A DNA stretch of 64,000 nucleotides from Lentzea sp. NBRC 105346 (GCF_030269605.1 NZ_BSTQ01000026.1:1-64000), one strand, 5' to 3'. Positions 16,545 through 25,538 are shown, numbered from the stretch's first letter. Numbers and translations are program-made. Notes: a model not told the origin generated them from the letters alone.

Positions 16545-16712
16545 ATGGCGGCCATGAAGCCCCGGACCGGCGACGGTCCCCTCGAGGTCACCAAGGAGGG
16601 ACGCGGCATTGTCATGCGCGTGCCGCTCGAGGGTGGTGGGCGCCTTGTCGTCGAGATGTCGGCGGACGAGGCCAGCGCTCTGGGCGACGCGTTGAAGGCC
16701 GCCGCCGGCTGA
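16545..16712 (+). CDS. DUF3117 small protein (Rv1211-like)
   Basis: 55 aa, nearly invariant in actinobacteria: MAAMKPRTGDGPLEV start, RGIVMRVPLEGGGRLVVEM, and ADEASALGDALK end. GGAGGG lies 9 bases before the ATG at 16545. It sits between tag and glgA in mycobacteria (Rv1211), and here between paaX and an aminopeptidase. Function unknown. Confidence 0.85.
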   Translation: MAAMKPRTGDGPLEVTKEGRGIVMRVPLEGGGRLVVEMSADEASALGDALKAAAG

Positions 16713-16735
16713 GAGGCCTCCCGGCAGAGAGCACA

Positions 16736-16764
16736 GCCCCGGTTTCCACAGTGGAGACCGGGGC
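16736..16764 (+). terminator. Hairpin terminator after DUF3117
   Basis: GCCCCGGTTTCCAC (16736-16749) pairs with GTGGAGACCGGGGC (16751-16764) with one G-U pair. The T-run is poor, as usual in high-GC actinobacteria. Confidence 0.6.
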
Positions 16765-16781
16765 ATCGCTTCGTTGGCGCC

Positions 16782-18272
16782 GTGACGCAGAATGTGACGG
16801 AACTGCAATCGCCTTCGAGGGAGGCCTTCGTGCGCTCGCCGGTACCCACCGTGCCCACCAAGCTCGTGGACGTCGAGGTGGCTTCTGCCCCGCGCGCGAA
16901 CGTGCCCCGCGTCGTGCTCGCCGCGACCGGTCCCGAACTGGGGCCCGGCGCCGCGAATGTTGATCTCACTGAAGTCACCGGCAAGGCCGGCGAGACCATG
17001 CGCCAGGGGGACTCCTGGGTGCTCGGCATAGGAAAGAGCGAGCTCAAGGACTGGAAGATCGCGGGCGCCGCGCTCGTCCGGGGGCTGACGGGCCAGGCCG
17101 CACCGAAGACGGCCGACGTGTTCCTCACCGACATCGACGCCGACCGGCTGCAGGCGTTCGTGCTCGGCGCCGCGCTCGGCGGCTACCGCTTCCGGGTCAC
17201 CGGTGACGACGCCGACCCGCAGGTGCGCTCGCTGCGTCTTGTCGTCGCCGACGAAGGACTCGAGGACGTCCTCACCGAGGCCGCTCTGAAGGCCCACGCG
17301 CTGGCGACCGCCACCGCGCTGGCCCGTGACCTCGCGAACACCCCGTCCAACGTCAAGGACCCGAAGTGGCTCGCGGGCACCGCCGCGAAGATCGCCGAGA
17401 AGGTGCCCGGCCTCACCGCCGTCGTGCGGGACGAGAAGTGGCTCGCGGAAGAGGGCTTCGGCGGCGTGCTCGCCGTCGGCGGCGGATCGACGCGGCCGCC
17501 GCGGTTCCTGGAGCTGAGCTGGAACGCGTCCTTGAAAAACGCGCCGCACATCGTGTTCGTCGGCAAGGGCATCACGTTCGACACCGGCGGCATCTCGGTG
17601 AAGCCGGCGGACGGCATGCACCTCATGCGCACCGACATGTCCGGCGGCGGCGCGGTGATCTCCGCGCTGGTCGCCGTCGCGCGACGCGGTCTCGGCGTCC
17701 GGGTCACCGGGCTCGTGCCGTGTGCCGAGAACCACGTGTCCGGCTCGGCCTACCGTCCCGGCGACGTCGTGCGGCACTTCGGTGGCGCGACGACCGAGGT
17801 CACGAACACCGACGCCGAGGGTCGCATGGTGCTCGCCGACGCGCTGGCGTACGCGGTCCGCCGGCTGTCGCCGGACCTGCTCGTGGACGTGGCGACGTTG
17901 ACCGGCGCGATGAAGGTGTCGCTGGGGCTGCGCACCGGCGGCCTGTTCAGCAACACGGACTCCGTGGCCGACTCGGTCGTGGAGGCCGGCACGCGGGCCG
18001 GTGAGCAGTGGTGGCGGATGCCGTTGCTGGAGGAGCACGTCGAGGCCGTCGACAGCGAGATCGCGGACTACCGGCAGTGCCCGCCCGGTCCCGGCGGGAT
18101 CACCGCCGCGCTGTTCCTGGAGAAGTTCGCGGGCGGCGTGCCTTGGGCGCACCTCGACATCGCCGGGCCCGCGCGGTCCGAGAAGAACTACGACGAGGTC
18201 GTGCCGGGCGCGACCGGGTTCGGCGCGCGCACCCTCGTGGAGCTCGTGGAGTCCTACGCCTCGAGGGCGTGA
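16782..18272 (+). CDS. Leucyl aminopeptidase, M17 family
   Basis: 496 aa, cytoplasmic dizinc aminopeptidase releasing N-terminal residues. The catalytic domain shows GKGITFDTGGISVKPADGM (Lys and Asp ligands), MRTDMSGGGAV and the family signature NTDAEGRMVLADAL. It ends with PWAHLDIAGPA and ATGFGARTL, all standard. The N-terminal 160 aa is the variable domain. GTG 16782. Its last 19 bases overlap the convergent LysR gene. Confidence 0.88.
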   Translation: MTQNVTELQSPSREAFVRSPVPTVPTKLVDVEVASAPRANVPRVVLAATGPELGPGAANVDLTEVTGKAGETMRQGDSWVLGIGKSELKDWKIAGAALVRGLTGQAAPKTADVFLTDIDADRLQAFVLGAALGGYRFRVTGDDADPQVRSLRLVVADEGLEDVLTEAALKAHALATATALARDLANTPSNVKDPKWLAGTAAKIAEKVPGLTAVVRDEKWLAEEGFGGVLAVGGGSTRPPRFLELSWNASLKNAPHIVFVGKGITFDTGGISVKPADGMHLMRTDMSGGGAVISALVAVARRGLGVRVTGLVPCAENHVSGSAYRPGDVVRHFGGATTEVTNTDAEGRMVLADALAYAVRRLSPDLLVDVATLTGAMKVSLGLRTGGLFSNTDSVADSVVEAGTRAGEQWWRMPLLEEHVEAVDSEIADYRQCPPGPGGITAALFLEKFAGGVPWAHLDIAGPARSEKNYDEVVPGATGFGARTLVELVESYASRA

Positions 18273-19438
18273 TCCCGGAACCTGCGCACCGCGGGTGGCA
18301 GCGGGTGGTCCTTCAGCCAGACGAGGCCGAACCGCCTGCTCGCCCGCGGGACGAGGGGTAGCTCGACCAGTCCTTCGGGTGCCGGGTCGGCGTGGGTCAG
18401 CACGGCCACGCCGAGCCCGGCCGCGACCAGGCCGCGGACGGTCTCGATCTCCTGGCTCTCGAAGGCGATCTTCGGGGTGAAACCGGCGTCGGCGAACATC
18501 TCGTCGGTGATCTGGCGCAGGCCGTAGCCGTGTTCCAGCAGGATGAAGTCGTCGTCTTCCAGGTCTATCAGGCGGACTTCTTGTCGGGTTGCGAGACGGT
18601 GCGTGTCGGGGACGATCACGATCAGCTGCTGCTCGAACAGCACCGCGCTCTCGAACGCCGGGTCTTCGGGCGGTGGCGCGACGAGCGCGAGGTCGATCTC
18701 TGTGCTGGCCAGCTGCTCCAGGATCACTTGACGGCTGTTCTGCACCAGTCCGAACCGCACGTGCGGGTGGTGTTCGCGGAAGCCGCGGACCAGTGCCGGG
18801 ATTCGTTCGCGGCCGAGCATGTGCAGGAATCCCAGGACCACGCGGCCCTTATCGGGGTCGACCTCTTCCTCGACCTGCCGTAGACCCGCTTCCAGCGCGG
18901 TCATCGCGCGCTCGGCCGCCTCGGCGAGGAGGCGGCCGGCTCGGGTTAGGCGGACGCGGCGGCCTTCCCTGACTACGACCGGGGTGCCGAGGTCCTGGGT
19001 CAGTTCGGCGAGCCAGCGGCTGACGGTCGGCTGCGGGACGCCGACGCGTTCGGCGGCCCTGGTGACGTGTTCGTCCTCGGCGAGGGCGCGCAGGACGGCC
19101 AGCTTGGGGGCGATCGCGCCGGAACTGTCGGTGCTGCTTGGGAGAATTGAGAAGGGGGTCCCCTGGGGCGGGGACGCCTGCGGGAGCGCGCTGTGCGGGG
19201 GTGCCTGCGGAGCCGCGCCGGAACTGTCGGTGCCGGCTGGGAGAGTGGAAGCGGGGGTTCCCTGGGGCGGGGACGCCTGCGGGAGCGCGCCGTGCGGGGA
19301 CGCGCCGTGCGGGGACGCGCCGTGCGGGGACGCCTGCGGCAGCGCGCTGTGCGGGGGTGCCTGCGGAGCCGCGCCGGAATTGTCGGTGCTGCCTGGGAGA
19401 ATTGAAGAATCGGGGGTTCCCCCGTTCGATTCATCCAT
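18254..19438 (-). CDS. LysR-family regulator with a repeat-encoded N-terminal extension
   Basis: 394 aa from ATG 19438. A LysR protein normally starts with its winged helix, here AVLRALAEDEHVTRAAERVG...TVSRWLAEL, which begins only at about residue 109. The preceding part is Pro/Ser/Ala/Gly-rich and consists of three translated copies of an interspersed DNA element, each giving a GTPxSILPxxTDSSGA-like peptide, plus tandem SPHGA units. The effector domain (about 195-394) looks intact. It is divergent from an MFS exporter gene 52 bases away, the classical LysR-target layout. Whether the tail is translated or translation starts inside it cannot be settled here. Confidence 0.8.
   Translation of the reverse strand: MDESNGGTPDSSILPGSTDNSGAAPQAPPHSALPQASPHGASPHGASPHGALPQASPPQGTPASTLPAGTDSSGAAPQAPPHSALPQASPPQGTPFSILPSSTDSSGAIAPKLAVLRALAEDEHVTRAAERVGVPQPTVSRWLAELTQDLGTPVVVREGRRVRLTRAGRLLAEAAERAMTALEAGLRQVEEEVDPDKGRVVLGFLHMLGRERIPALVRGFREHHPHVRFGLVQNSRQVILEQLASTEIDLALVAPPPEDPAFESAVLFEQQLIVIVPDTHRLATRQEVRLIDLEDDDFILLEHGYGLRQITDEMFADAGFTPKIAFESQEIETVRGLVAAGLGVAVLTHADPAPEGLVELPLVPRASRRFGLVWLKDHPLPPAVRRFRDHALEA
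19118..19423 (-). repeat. Tandem array of the interspersed element, copies B1-B3 (5' part of the LysR gene)
   Basis: B1 19118-19180, B2 19217-19279 and B3 19373-19423 share CCGGAA[C/T]TGTCGGTGC, CTGGGAGA[A/G]T and GGGGGT[C/T]CCC. B1 and B2 start 99 bases apart (33 codons). The B2-B3 spacer is enlarged by three extra 15-base units (ACGCGCCGTGCGGGG type). All unit lengths keep the reading frame. Confidence 0.85.
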
Positions 19439-19490
19439 GGATTGATTATCGCGCCGAGCCGTATTGGACGGATGGCTTAGCGTCGAAAGC

Positions 19491-20735
19491 GTGTCCACCA
19501 GGTTGACCGTGTCCGTCGCCGCCGCCGGGCTCACCGCGTTCGCGTTGCTCTACACGCCCCAGCCCGTCCTGCCGCAGATCGCCGCCGAGTACGGGCTCGC
19601 GTCCGGTGGCGCGTCGCTCGCGGTCAGTGCGGCGACGGGGGCGTTGGCGCTGGTGGTCGTGCCGGTCGCGGCGCTCAGTCAACGTGTCGGCAGGCGGCCG
19701 GTGATCCTGGTGTCGGTGCTGGCGGCGGCGTTGTTCGGGCTCCTGCTGCCGTTCGCGCCGAACTACGAGACGTTCCTCGCGATCAGGGTGCTGCAGGGCG
19801 CGGCGGTCGCGGGCGTGCCCGCCGCGGCGATGGCCTACCTGGCCGACGAGCTCCGGGAGAACCTCGGCGGCGCGGTCGGCGCGATGGTCGCGGGCAACAG
19901 CGCGGGCGGCATGATCGGGCGGCTGCTCGCCGGGACGACCGCGGACTGGCTCGGGTGGCGCAACGCCCTGCTGGCCACGGCCGTGTTCGGCGCGCTCTGC
20001 GCGGTCGTCGTGGTGTTCTTCCTGCCGAAGGCCGCGGGCCGGCCGCGGCGGGACCGGGGACTGCGCCAGGCGATGACGGACCCGGTGCTGCTGTGCCTGT
20101 ACGGCGTCGCGGTGCTCGCGGTCGGGTCGTTCATATCGCTCTACAACGTGGTCGGCTTCCGGCTCGCGGGACTGCCGTCGTGGCTGTCGTCGCTGGTCTT
20201 CCTCGTGTACGCGGTGGGCAGCGTGGCCAGCGCGACGGCGGGCCGGCTCGCCGACCGGTACGGCCGGGGTCGCGTGATGCTGCTGTGCCTGGCGATCGCC
20301 GGGGCCGGGGCCCTGCTGACGATTCCCGTGGTGCCGCTCGGGCTCGCGGTGTTCACCGCCGGGTTCTTCGCCGCGCACGCGACCGCCAGCGGCTGGGTCG
20401 GGGCGCGGGCGCCGGAGAGTGCGCGCGGGCAGGCGTCCGGGTTGTACCTGTGCGGGTTCTACGTCGGCAGCAGCGTGCTCGGCACGACCGGCAGCACGGC
20501 GTTCGGCGCGTGGGGGTGGAGCGGGCTCGTCGCGTTGGTGCTGGGGTGGCTGGCGGTGGCGGCTGTGCTGGTTCAGAAATCCAGGGGGATCGAGACCGGT
20601 GCTTCCAGTGCCTTGAGGTCGACCTTGCCGAGCCTGGGCAGGTCCAGCGAGCCTTCCTTCAGGCCCAGCGACACCGACCGCACGTCGGCGGGCACCTCCA
20701 CGACGATCGCGGTCGGCAGCACGCCGCCGTCGTAG
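19491..20735 (+). CDS. MFS transporter, drug/metabolite exporter type
   Basis: 414 aa from GTG 19491, with 12 predicted membrane helices. The motif ALSQRVGRRPVILVS between helices 2 and 3 and a second RLADRYGRGRVML in the C-half are MFS motif A. It resembles YnfM/arabinose-efflux-type permeases. The divergent LysR gene probably controls it. The natural end would be near ...LAVAAVLV. The frame stays open for another 52 Ser/Thr-rich residues antisense to the convergent lipoprotein gene, which is unlikely to be functional sequence. Confidence 0.8.
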   Translation: MSTRLTVSVAAAGLTAFALLYTPQPVLPQIAAEYGLASGGASLAVSAATGALALVVVPVAALSQRVGRRPVILVSVLAAALFGLLLPFAPNYETFLAIRVLQGAAVAGVPAAAMAYLADELRENLGGAVGAMVAGNSAGGMIGRLLAGTTADWLGWRNALLATAVFGALCAVVVVFFLPKAAGRPRRDRGLRQAMTDPVLLCLYGVAVLAVGSFISLYNVVGFRLAGLPSWLSSLVFLVYAVGSVASATAGRLADRYGRGRVMLLCLAIAGAGALLTIPVVPLGLAVFTAGFFAAHATASGWVGARAPESARGQASGLYLCGFYVGSSVLGTTGSTAFGAWGWSGLVALVLGWLAVAAVLVQKSRGIETGASSALRSTLPSLGRSSEPSFRPSDTDRTSAGTSTTIAVGSTPPS

Positions 20736-21970
20736 CGCACGCCGACCTGCGGGGCCGTCGCGCCGCCGGGCAGCGTGACCGTGATCAGGTCCTTCGTCGC
20801 GTACGCGGCGGCGCTGTCCGGTTCGCCGCCCGAGGTGGTGAGCAGGATCTCCAGCAGGGCCTTGTCCGGGGCCGACGCGCTGACCATGTCGTACATCGCG
20901 AGCTCGTTGGTCTTCACCGGCCGGCGGACGCCGAGTCGCACGCCGTTGACCTTCATGCCGAACTCCGTCGAACCGATCTTGATCTTCTGGGTGGGCATGG
21001 ACGTGGTGGCGCCGCCCGCGCGCAGCAGGGCCTTCGGGGCGTCGCCGACGCGTTTGCCCGACGGGATCTCCATGCGTTGCTCGAGCGACTTCACCCCGAC
21101 CGACCCGATCACCAGACGTTCGGCCTCGCCGGAGTCCGGCACGGTGTAGACGACCAGCACGGAACCGTTGTCCGGCAACCGGTCCTGCGGCAGCTGGTGC
21201 CGTTTGCCGGGCACCTCCAGCGCTAGCTCGGACGGCTGCGGCGCCCACCCGTGCCAGTTGGTCGAGCGGAAACCCGAGTCGGTCGCGAAGAGCTTCTCGA
21301 CGTGCAACCGCATCACGCGCAGGCGGTTGCCGGGGCTCGCGCGCAGCACGCCGTCGGGCGTCGGCCACGTATCCGGGTTCGCCCAGCCGGTGCCGCGCAC
21401 GGCCAGCAGGTCGTCGCGCAGGCGCACGTCGAGATCGCCCAGGCCGAGCTCGGCGTTCGTCTTCTTCTCGTCGTCGGGCAGCACGGCCAGGAACTCCGGG
21501 CCTGCCACCGGTTCGTCCGGCTTGGCCGGGTCGAGCTCGGTGCCGTCGGTGCGGACGAGCTTGCTCGCCGGGGTGCTGCGCGCGCCGGACTGCGGCACCT
21601 GCGGCGGCTGGACTTCGAACTTCACGCCCTCCGCGGTCTTCGTGACCTCCTTCAACGGCACGGGCACCCAGTCGGGCGACGGCGCGGTGCCAGGCACCTG
21701 CACCGGCCCGCACCACAGCTTCTCGTCCACGTCGAATTTCTCGCCTGACTTGCGGGCGAACCAGCATTTGACGGCCGCCGACCCCGCTCGTGCGACGTAA
21801 CCGAAGTCCAGCGTGTAGGCCAGCTGCGCCTCGGCCTGCGCCTCCAGATCCGCCGCGCTGAGCACAGCCTTGCCGTGGATCGTCAGCGTCACCTCACGCG
21901 GTTGTGGCGGTGGCGCGCTCGCGCAGGATGCCGCGAACAAGCAGGTCAGCGCCACTGCCAGCAGTCGCAC
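20573..21970 (-). CDS. Lipoprotein, unknown function
   Basis: 465 aa. The signal peptide has a clean lipobox (LFAASC, Cys16), so it is expected to be lipid-anchored outside the membrane. The mature protein is mostly beta-strand-like with no known domain. A central stretch (VRTDGTELDPAKPDEP...) is Pro/Lys/Asp-rich. It stands alone between the MFS gene (convergent, 163-base overlap) and glgA. Confidence 0.7.
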   Translation of the reverse strand: MRLLAVALTCLFAASCASAPPPQPREVTLTIHGKAVLSAADLEAQAEAQLAYTLDFGYVARAGSAAVKCWFARKSGEKFDVDEKLWCGPVQVPGTAPSPDWVPVPLKEVTKTAEGVKFEVQPPQVPQSGARSTPASKLVRTDGTELDPAKPDEPVAGPEFLAVLPDDEKKTNAELGLGDLDVRLRDDLLAVRGTGWANPDTWPTPDGVLRASPGNRLRVMRLHVEKLFATDSGFRSTNWHGWAPQPSELALEVPGKRHQLPQDRLPDNGSVLVVYTVPDSGEAERLVIGSVGVKSLEQRMEIPSGKRVGDAPKALLRAGGATTSMPTQKIKIGSTEFGMKVNGVRLGVRRPVKTNELAMYDMVSASAPDKALLEILLTTSGGEPDSAAAYATKDLITVTLPGGATAPQVGVRYDGGVLPTAIVVEVPADVRSVSLGLKEGSLDLPRLGKVDLKALEAPVSIPLDF

Positions 21971-22050
21971 AGGTCGCCCCCAGTAGTTCGAAAGTCACTA
22001 CTGGTGAAAGCGGGTTGTAGCCCGATCGGGTTGCCCCAATCGGGCGTGAC

Positions 22051-23208
22051 TCAGATCACGGTCCGGTAAACGTCCACGGTCTGCTGGGCCATCGTCGACC
22101 AGGAGAAGTCCTGGACAGCGCGGGCGCGACCGGCCTCGCCGAACGCTTTGGCACGGGCCGGGTCGGCCAACAGAGAGTTGATCGCTGCCGCCAGCTCGTG
22201 TCGATATGTCGACAAATCGTGCTCGTCGAGATGCACGAGCAGGCCCGTCTCGCCGTGCGCGACGACCTCCGGGATACCGCCGACGTCCGACGCGACGACG
22301 GCCGTGCCGCACGCCATCGCCTCGAGGTTCACGATGCCCAGCGGCTCGTACACCGACGGGCACACGAACACCGTCGCGTGGCTCAGCACCTGCTTGATCT
22401 CGGGCAGCGGCAGCATCTCCTGGATCCAGAACACACCCGGCCGGGCCGCCGCCAGCTCCTCGACCGCGGCGCGCGTCTCGGCGGCGATCTCCGGGGTGTC
22501 CGGCGCCCCGGCGCACAGCACGATCTGCGCGTCGGGCGAGATCTCGTGCGCGGCGGCGACGAGGTGCCCCACGCCCTTCTGCCTGGTGATCCGCCCGACG
22601 AACGCGACGATCGGCCGGGCCGGGTCGATGCCCCGGCGCGTCAGCGCGTCCGTCTCGGTCACCGGCCGGTACGCGTCGGTGTCGATGCCGTTGTGCACCA
22701 CGTGCACCCGTGCCGGATCCAGCGCGGGATAGCAGTCGAGCACGTCGTCACGCATGCCCTCGCTCACCGCGATGATCGCGTCGGCCGCCTCGTACGCGGT
22801 GCGCTCGACCCACGACGAGATCCGGTACCCGCCGCCGAGCTGCTCGGCCTTCCACGGCCGCCGCGGCTCCAGCGAGTGCGCGGTGATCACGTGCGGGACG
22901 CCGTGCAACAGCTTCGCCAGATGGCCCGCCATGTTGGCGTACCAGGTGTGCGAGTGCGCCAGGTCGACGCCGCCGAGCGCGGCGACCATCTCCAGGTCGA
23001 CGCCCAGCGTCTGCAGCGCGGCGTTCGCGTCCTTCAGCGTGTCCGGCGGGTTGTGCGCCGTCGCATCGTCACGTGGACCGCCGAAGCAGTGCACGTCGAC
23101 GTCGGCCAGTTCGCGCAAGTGCGGAACGAGGAACCCGACGTGAACTCCAGCCCCGCCGTAGACCTCCGGCGGGTATTCCCGTGTCAACAGTCCGACGCGC
23201 ACGTCCAT
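22051..23208 (-). CDS. glgA: GT5-type glycogen synthase / alpha-maltose-1-phosphate synthase
   Basis: 385 aa. Actinobacterial GlgA/GlgM uses ADP-glucose, and the mycobacterial counterpart Rv1212c mainly makes maltose-1-phosphate for the GlgE route. Seen: REYPPEVYGGAGVHVGFL (the donor-site start, in place of the KxGG of classical enzymes), the hinge, NGIDTDAYRP, and the C-terminal VYEPLGIVNLEAMACGTAVVAS with its catalytic Glu pair. It is divergent from glgC across 53 bases, so the two genes that make and use ADP-glucose share a promoter region, as in mycobacteria. Confidence 0.88.
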   Translation of the reverse strand: MDVRVGLLTREYPPEVYGGAGVHVGFLVPHLRELADVDVHCFGGPRDDATAHNPPDTLKDANAALQTLGVDLEMVAALGGVDLAHSHTWYANMAGHLAKLLHGVPHVITAHSLEPRRPWKAEQLGGGYRISSWVERTAYEAADAIIAVSEGMRDDVLDCYPALDPARVHVVHNGIDTDAYRPVTETDALTRRGIDPARPIVAFVGRITRQKGVGHLVAAAHEISPDAQIVLCAGAPDTPEIAAETRAAVEELAAARPGVFWIQEMLPLPEIKQVLSHATVFVCPSVYEPLGIVNLEAMACGTAVVASDVGGIPEVVAHGETGLLVHLDEHDLSTYRHELAAAINSLLADPARAKAFGEAGRARAVQDFSWSTMAQQTVDVYRTVI

Positions 23209-23261
23209 ACGTTAGATCAGACGCTGGTCCGGCGGCGGTCGCGCAGATAGGGTCACGTGAT

Positions 23262-24476
23262 GTGAAGGGGCAGCCGCACGTCCTCGGAATTGTGCTCGCC
23301 GGCGGCGAGGGCAAGCGCCTCTGGCCACTGACGGCCGACCGGGCGAAGCCCGCGGTGCCCTTCGGCGGCAACTACCGGCTGGTCGACTTCGTGCTCTCGA
23401 ACCTGGTCAACGCCGGGTTGGTCCGGCTGTGCGTGCTGACCCAGTACAAGTCGCACTCGCTGGACCGGCACATCTCGACCACGTGGCGGTTGTCCAATGT
23501 GCTCGGTCAGTACGTGACGCCGGTGCCGGCGCAGCAGCGGCTTGGGCCCCGGTGGTACACCGGCAGCGCTGATGCGATCTTCCAGTCTCTGAATCTCATC
23601 CACGACGAGAAGCCTGACCATGTGGCGATCTTCGGGGCGGATCACGTTTATCGGATGGATCCGTCGCAGATGATCGATCAGCATGTGGCTTCTGGGGCGT
23701 CGGTGACGGTGGCTGGGATTCGGGTGCCCCGGACTGAGGCCAAGGCGTTCGGGTGTATCGACTCCGATGCCTCTGGGAAGATCACTCGGTTCCTGGAGAA
23801 GCCGTCTGAGCCGCCTCATGTGCCTGACGATCCTGAGGTCACGTTCGCCTCGATGGGGAACTACGTGTTCACCTGTGAGGCGTTGCTGGATGCCTTGCGG
23901 GCTGATGCGTTGAATCCTGACTCTGATCACGACATGGGTGGGGACATCATCCCCATGCTTGTGGATCAAGGGTCGGCGCACGTCTACGACTTTGCTGACA
24001 ACATCGTGCCCGGTGCTACCTCGCGTGACGCGGGGTACTGGCGGGATGTCGGGACCATTGATGCGTACTACGACGCGCATATGGATCTTGTGTCTGTGAA
24101 TCCGATCTTTAATTTGTACAACCAGTTGTGGCCTATTCGGACCGCCACGCCGCCGTTGCCGCCTGCCAAGTTCATTGCCGGTGGGTCGGCTGAGGATTCC
24201 ATGGTTGGGCCTGGGTCGATCATCTCCGGGAAGATTCACGGGTCTGTGATCTCTTCCGATGTTGTGGTTGAGGTTGGGTCCGTGGTGCAGGGGTCTGTTT
24301 TGCTGCCCGGTGTGCGGATCGGGAAGGGTGCTGTTGTTCGGCGGGCCATTCTTGATAAGAACGTGCTTGTGCCGGATGGGGCCTTGATTGGGGTGGATCC
24401 GGCTACTGATCGGGAGCGGTACACGGTCAGTGCGGGTGGTGTCACCGTGCTTGGGAAGGGTGTTCGCGCCTACTGA
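23262..24476 (+). CDS. glgC: Glucose-1-phosphate adenylyltransferase (ADP-glucose pyrophosphorylase)
   Basis: 404 aa. It makes ADP-glucose from Glc-1-P and ATP, the committed step of glycogen/maltose-1-P synthesis. Seen: GIVLAGGEGKRLWPLT (nucleotide site), GGNYRLVDF, GSADAIFQSLN, FGADHVYRMD (metal Asp), FLEKP and the C-terminal left-handed beta-helix. GTG 23262 is chosen because family similarity begins there, and the ribosome-binding site is weak. From about codon 105 onward the gene uses many G- and T-ending codons (GAT, GTT, GGT, CCT), unlike its first third and the neighbouring genes. Confidence 0.88.
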   Translation: MKGQPHVLGIVLAGGEGKRLWPLTADRAKPAVPFGGNYRLVDFVLSNLVNAGLVRLCVLTQYKSHSLDRHISTTWRLSNVLGQYVTPVPAQQRLGPRWYTGSADAIFQSLNLIHDEKPDHVAIFGADHVYRMDPSQMIDQHVASGASVTVAGIRVPRTEAKAFGCIDSDASGKITRFLEKPSEPPHVPDDPEVTFASMGNYVFTCEALLDALRADALNPDSDHDMGGDIIPMLVDQGSAHVYDFADNIVPGATSRDAGYWRDVGTIDAYYDAHMDLVSVNPIFNLYNQLWPIRTATPPLPPAKFIAGGSAEDSMVGPGSIISGKIHGSVISSDVVVEVGSVVQGSVLLPGVRIGKGAVVRRAILDKNVLVPDGALIGVDPATDRERYTVSAGGVTVLGKGVRAY

Positions 24477-24617
24477 CCGCCCTGGATGGGGCTTCAACGC
24501 TGTCCCGCCTGCCATCGCCCAACCCGACAAGGTCGAGGACCGTGACCAAGCCCTAAAGCGTGGCTTGACCCCAGGGCTCAGTTGCGGCAGGGCTTCGCCT
24601 GCGATGCGAGGGGAGGG

Positions 24618-24659
24618 CCCCACCACCCCTGTGGATTGCGCCCTGCGGGGGTGTTGGGG
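24618..24659. terminator. Stem-loop between convergent glgC and O-methyltransferase genes
   Basis: CCCCACCACCCCT (24618-24630) pairs with GGGGGTGTTGGGG (24647-24659) with two mismatches, inside a 208-base gap between convergent genes. It is a likely bidirectional terminator. The surrounding sequence (24550-24610) contains further GC-rich partial repeats without coding potential. Confidence 0.5.
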
Positions 24660-24684
24660 GGCTCGCGCTGCGCGCGTCGCGGAG

Positions 24685-25320
24685 TTAGGTGGGGCGGCGT
24701 GCGGCTACCAAGAGGCCGTCGCCTAGCGGGAGGATTACTGGGACTAGGCGGTCATCCTCGCGGACGGACCTGGCGATGTCGCGCATGGCGGTGGTGGACT
24801 CGTCTCGCTGAGTGGAATCGACCACTCGGCCGTGCCACAGGACGTTGTCGAACGCGATGACGCCGCCTGGGCGCAGCATGCGGACACCGTGTTCCAGGTA
24901 CTGGGGGTACTCCGGCTTGTGTCCGTCTACGAAGACCAGGTCGTAGCCGCCGTCGGTAAGGCGGGGGAGTACGTCCAGGGCGCTGCCCATGATCAGGCGG
25001 GTGCGCGACGGCGCGATTTTCGCTCTGGCGAACATGTCGCGGGCTACGCGCTGGTGTTCGGGTTCCACGTCGATCGAGGTCAGGACGCCTGACTGGGGCA
25101 TGCCGCCCAGCAGGTACAGGCCGCTGACCCCGGCGCCCGTGCCTACCTCTACCACGGCCTTGGCCTGCAGCGCCGCCGCTAGGAAGCGCAGGGCGGCGCC
25201 GCCGCCCGTGCCGATCGGGATGCAGCCCAGTTCCAGGCCGCGGGCCCGTGCGGCCTGCTGCACGTCGTCCTCCGGGAGGTACTGCTCCACGTACTCCCGA
25301 AGTGGCGAATCCGGTGTCAC
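24685..25320 (-). CDS. SAM-dependent O-methyltransferase (Rv1220c-like)
   Basis: 211 aa, class I methyltransferase of the catechol/caffeoyl-CoA O-MT family. VVEVGTGAGVSGLYLLGG is the SAM motif I, SIDVEPEH the acidic loop, VFVDGHKPEYP the metal-binding Asp region and FDNVLWHGRV the second metal/substrate motif. Position before sigE is conserved in mycobacteria (Rv1220c). GTG 25320 gives the family length, though the frame is open to 25371. Substrate unknown. Confidence 0.8.
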   Translation of the reverse strand: MTPDSPLREYVEQYLPEDDVQQAARARGLELGCIPIGTGGGAALRFLAAALQAKAVVEVGTGAGVSGLYLLGGMPQSGVLTSIDVEPEHQRVARDMFARAKIAPSRTRLIMGSALDVLPRLTDGGYDLVFVDGHKPEYPQYLEHGVRMLRPGGVIAFDNVLWHGRVVDSTQRDESTTAMRDIARSVREDDRLVPVILPLGDGLLVAARRPT

Positions 25321-25464
25321 AAGCAGGGAGGTTACTGCTGCTCGTGCCCAAAACGGGTGAACCCGCCGCAACCCGGGATTCTCAGGCAGCTCTCAGCCTC
25401 TCCTCACGATCGTCTAAAGGGAGCACGAGAAAGTGATGCTCGAGGTTGGAACCAGGCTCAGATC

Positions 25465-25491
25465 GGGAACACACGGGACCGGATCAGCGTT
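25465..25491 (+). promoter_or_regulatory. ECF-type promoter in front of sigE
   Basis: GGGAAC (25465-25470), 17 bases, CGTT (25488-25491) matches the GGAAC/CGTT consensus of SigE-class ECF promoters, 47 bases upstream of the sigE ATG. It suggests that SigE activates its own gene, as known in mycobacteria. Confidence 0.5.
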
Positions 25492-25538
25492 GAGCCGCTC
25501 AAGGGCTACCGGGCCCGCTGGAGGTGCCGTAACACCTG

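Noticed and set aside
19118..19423. Possible CRISPR-like direct repeats
   Set aside because: Units are translated, unequal in spacing and without distinct unique spacers. No cas genes are nearby.
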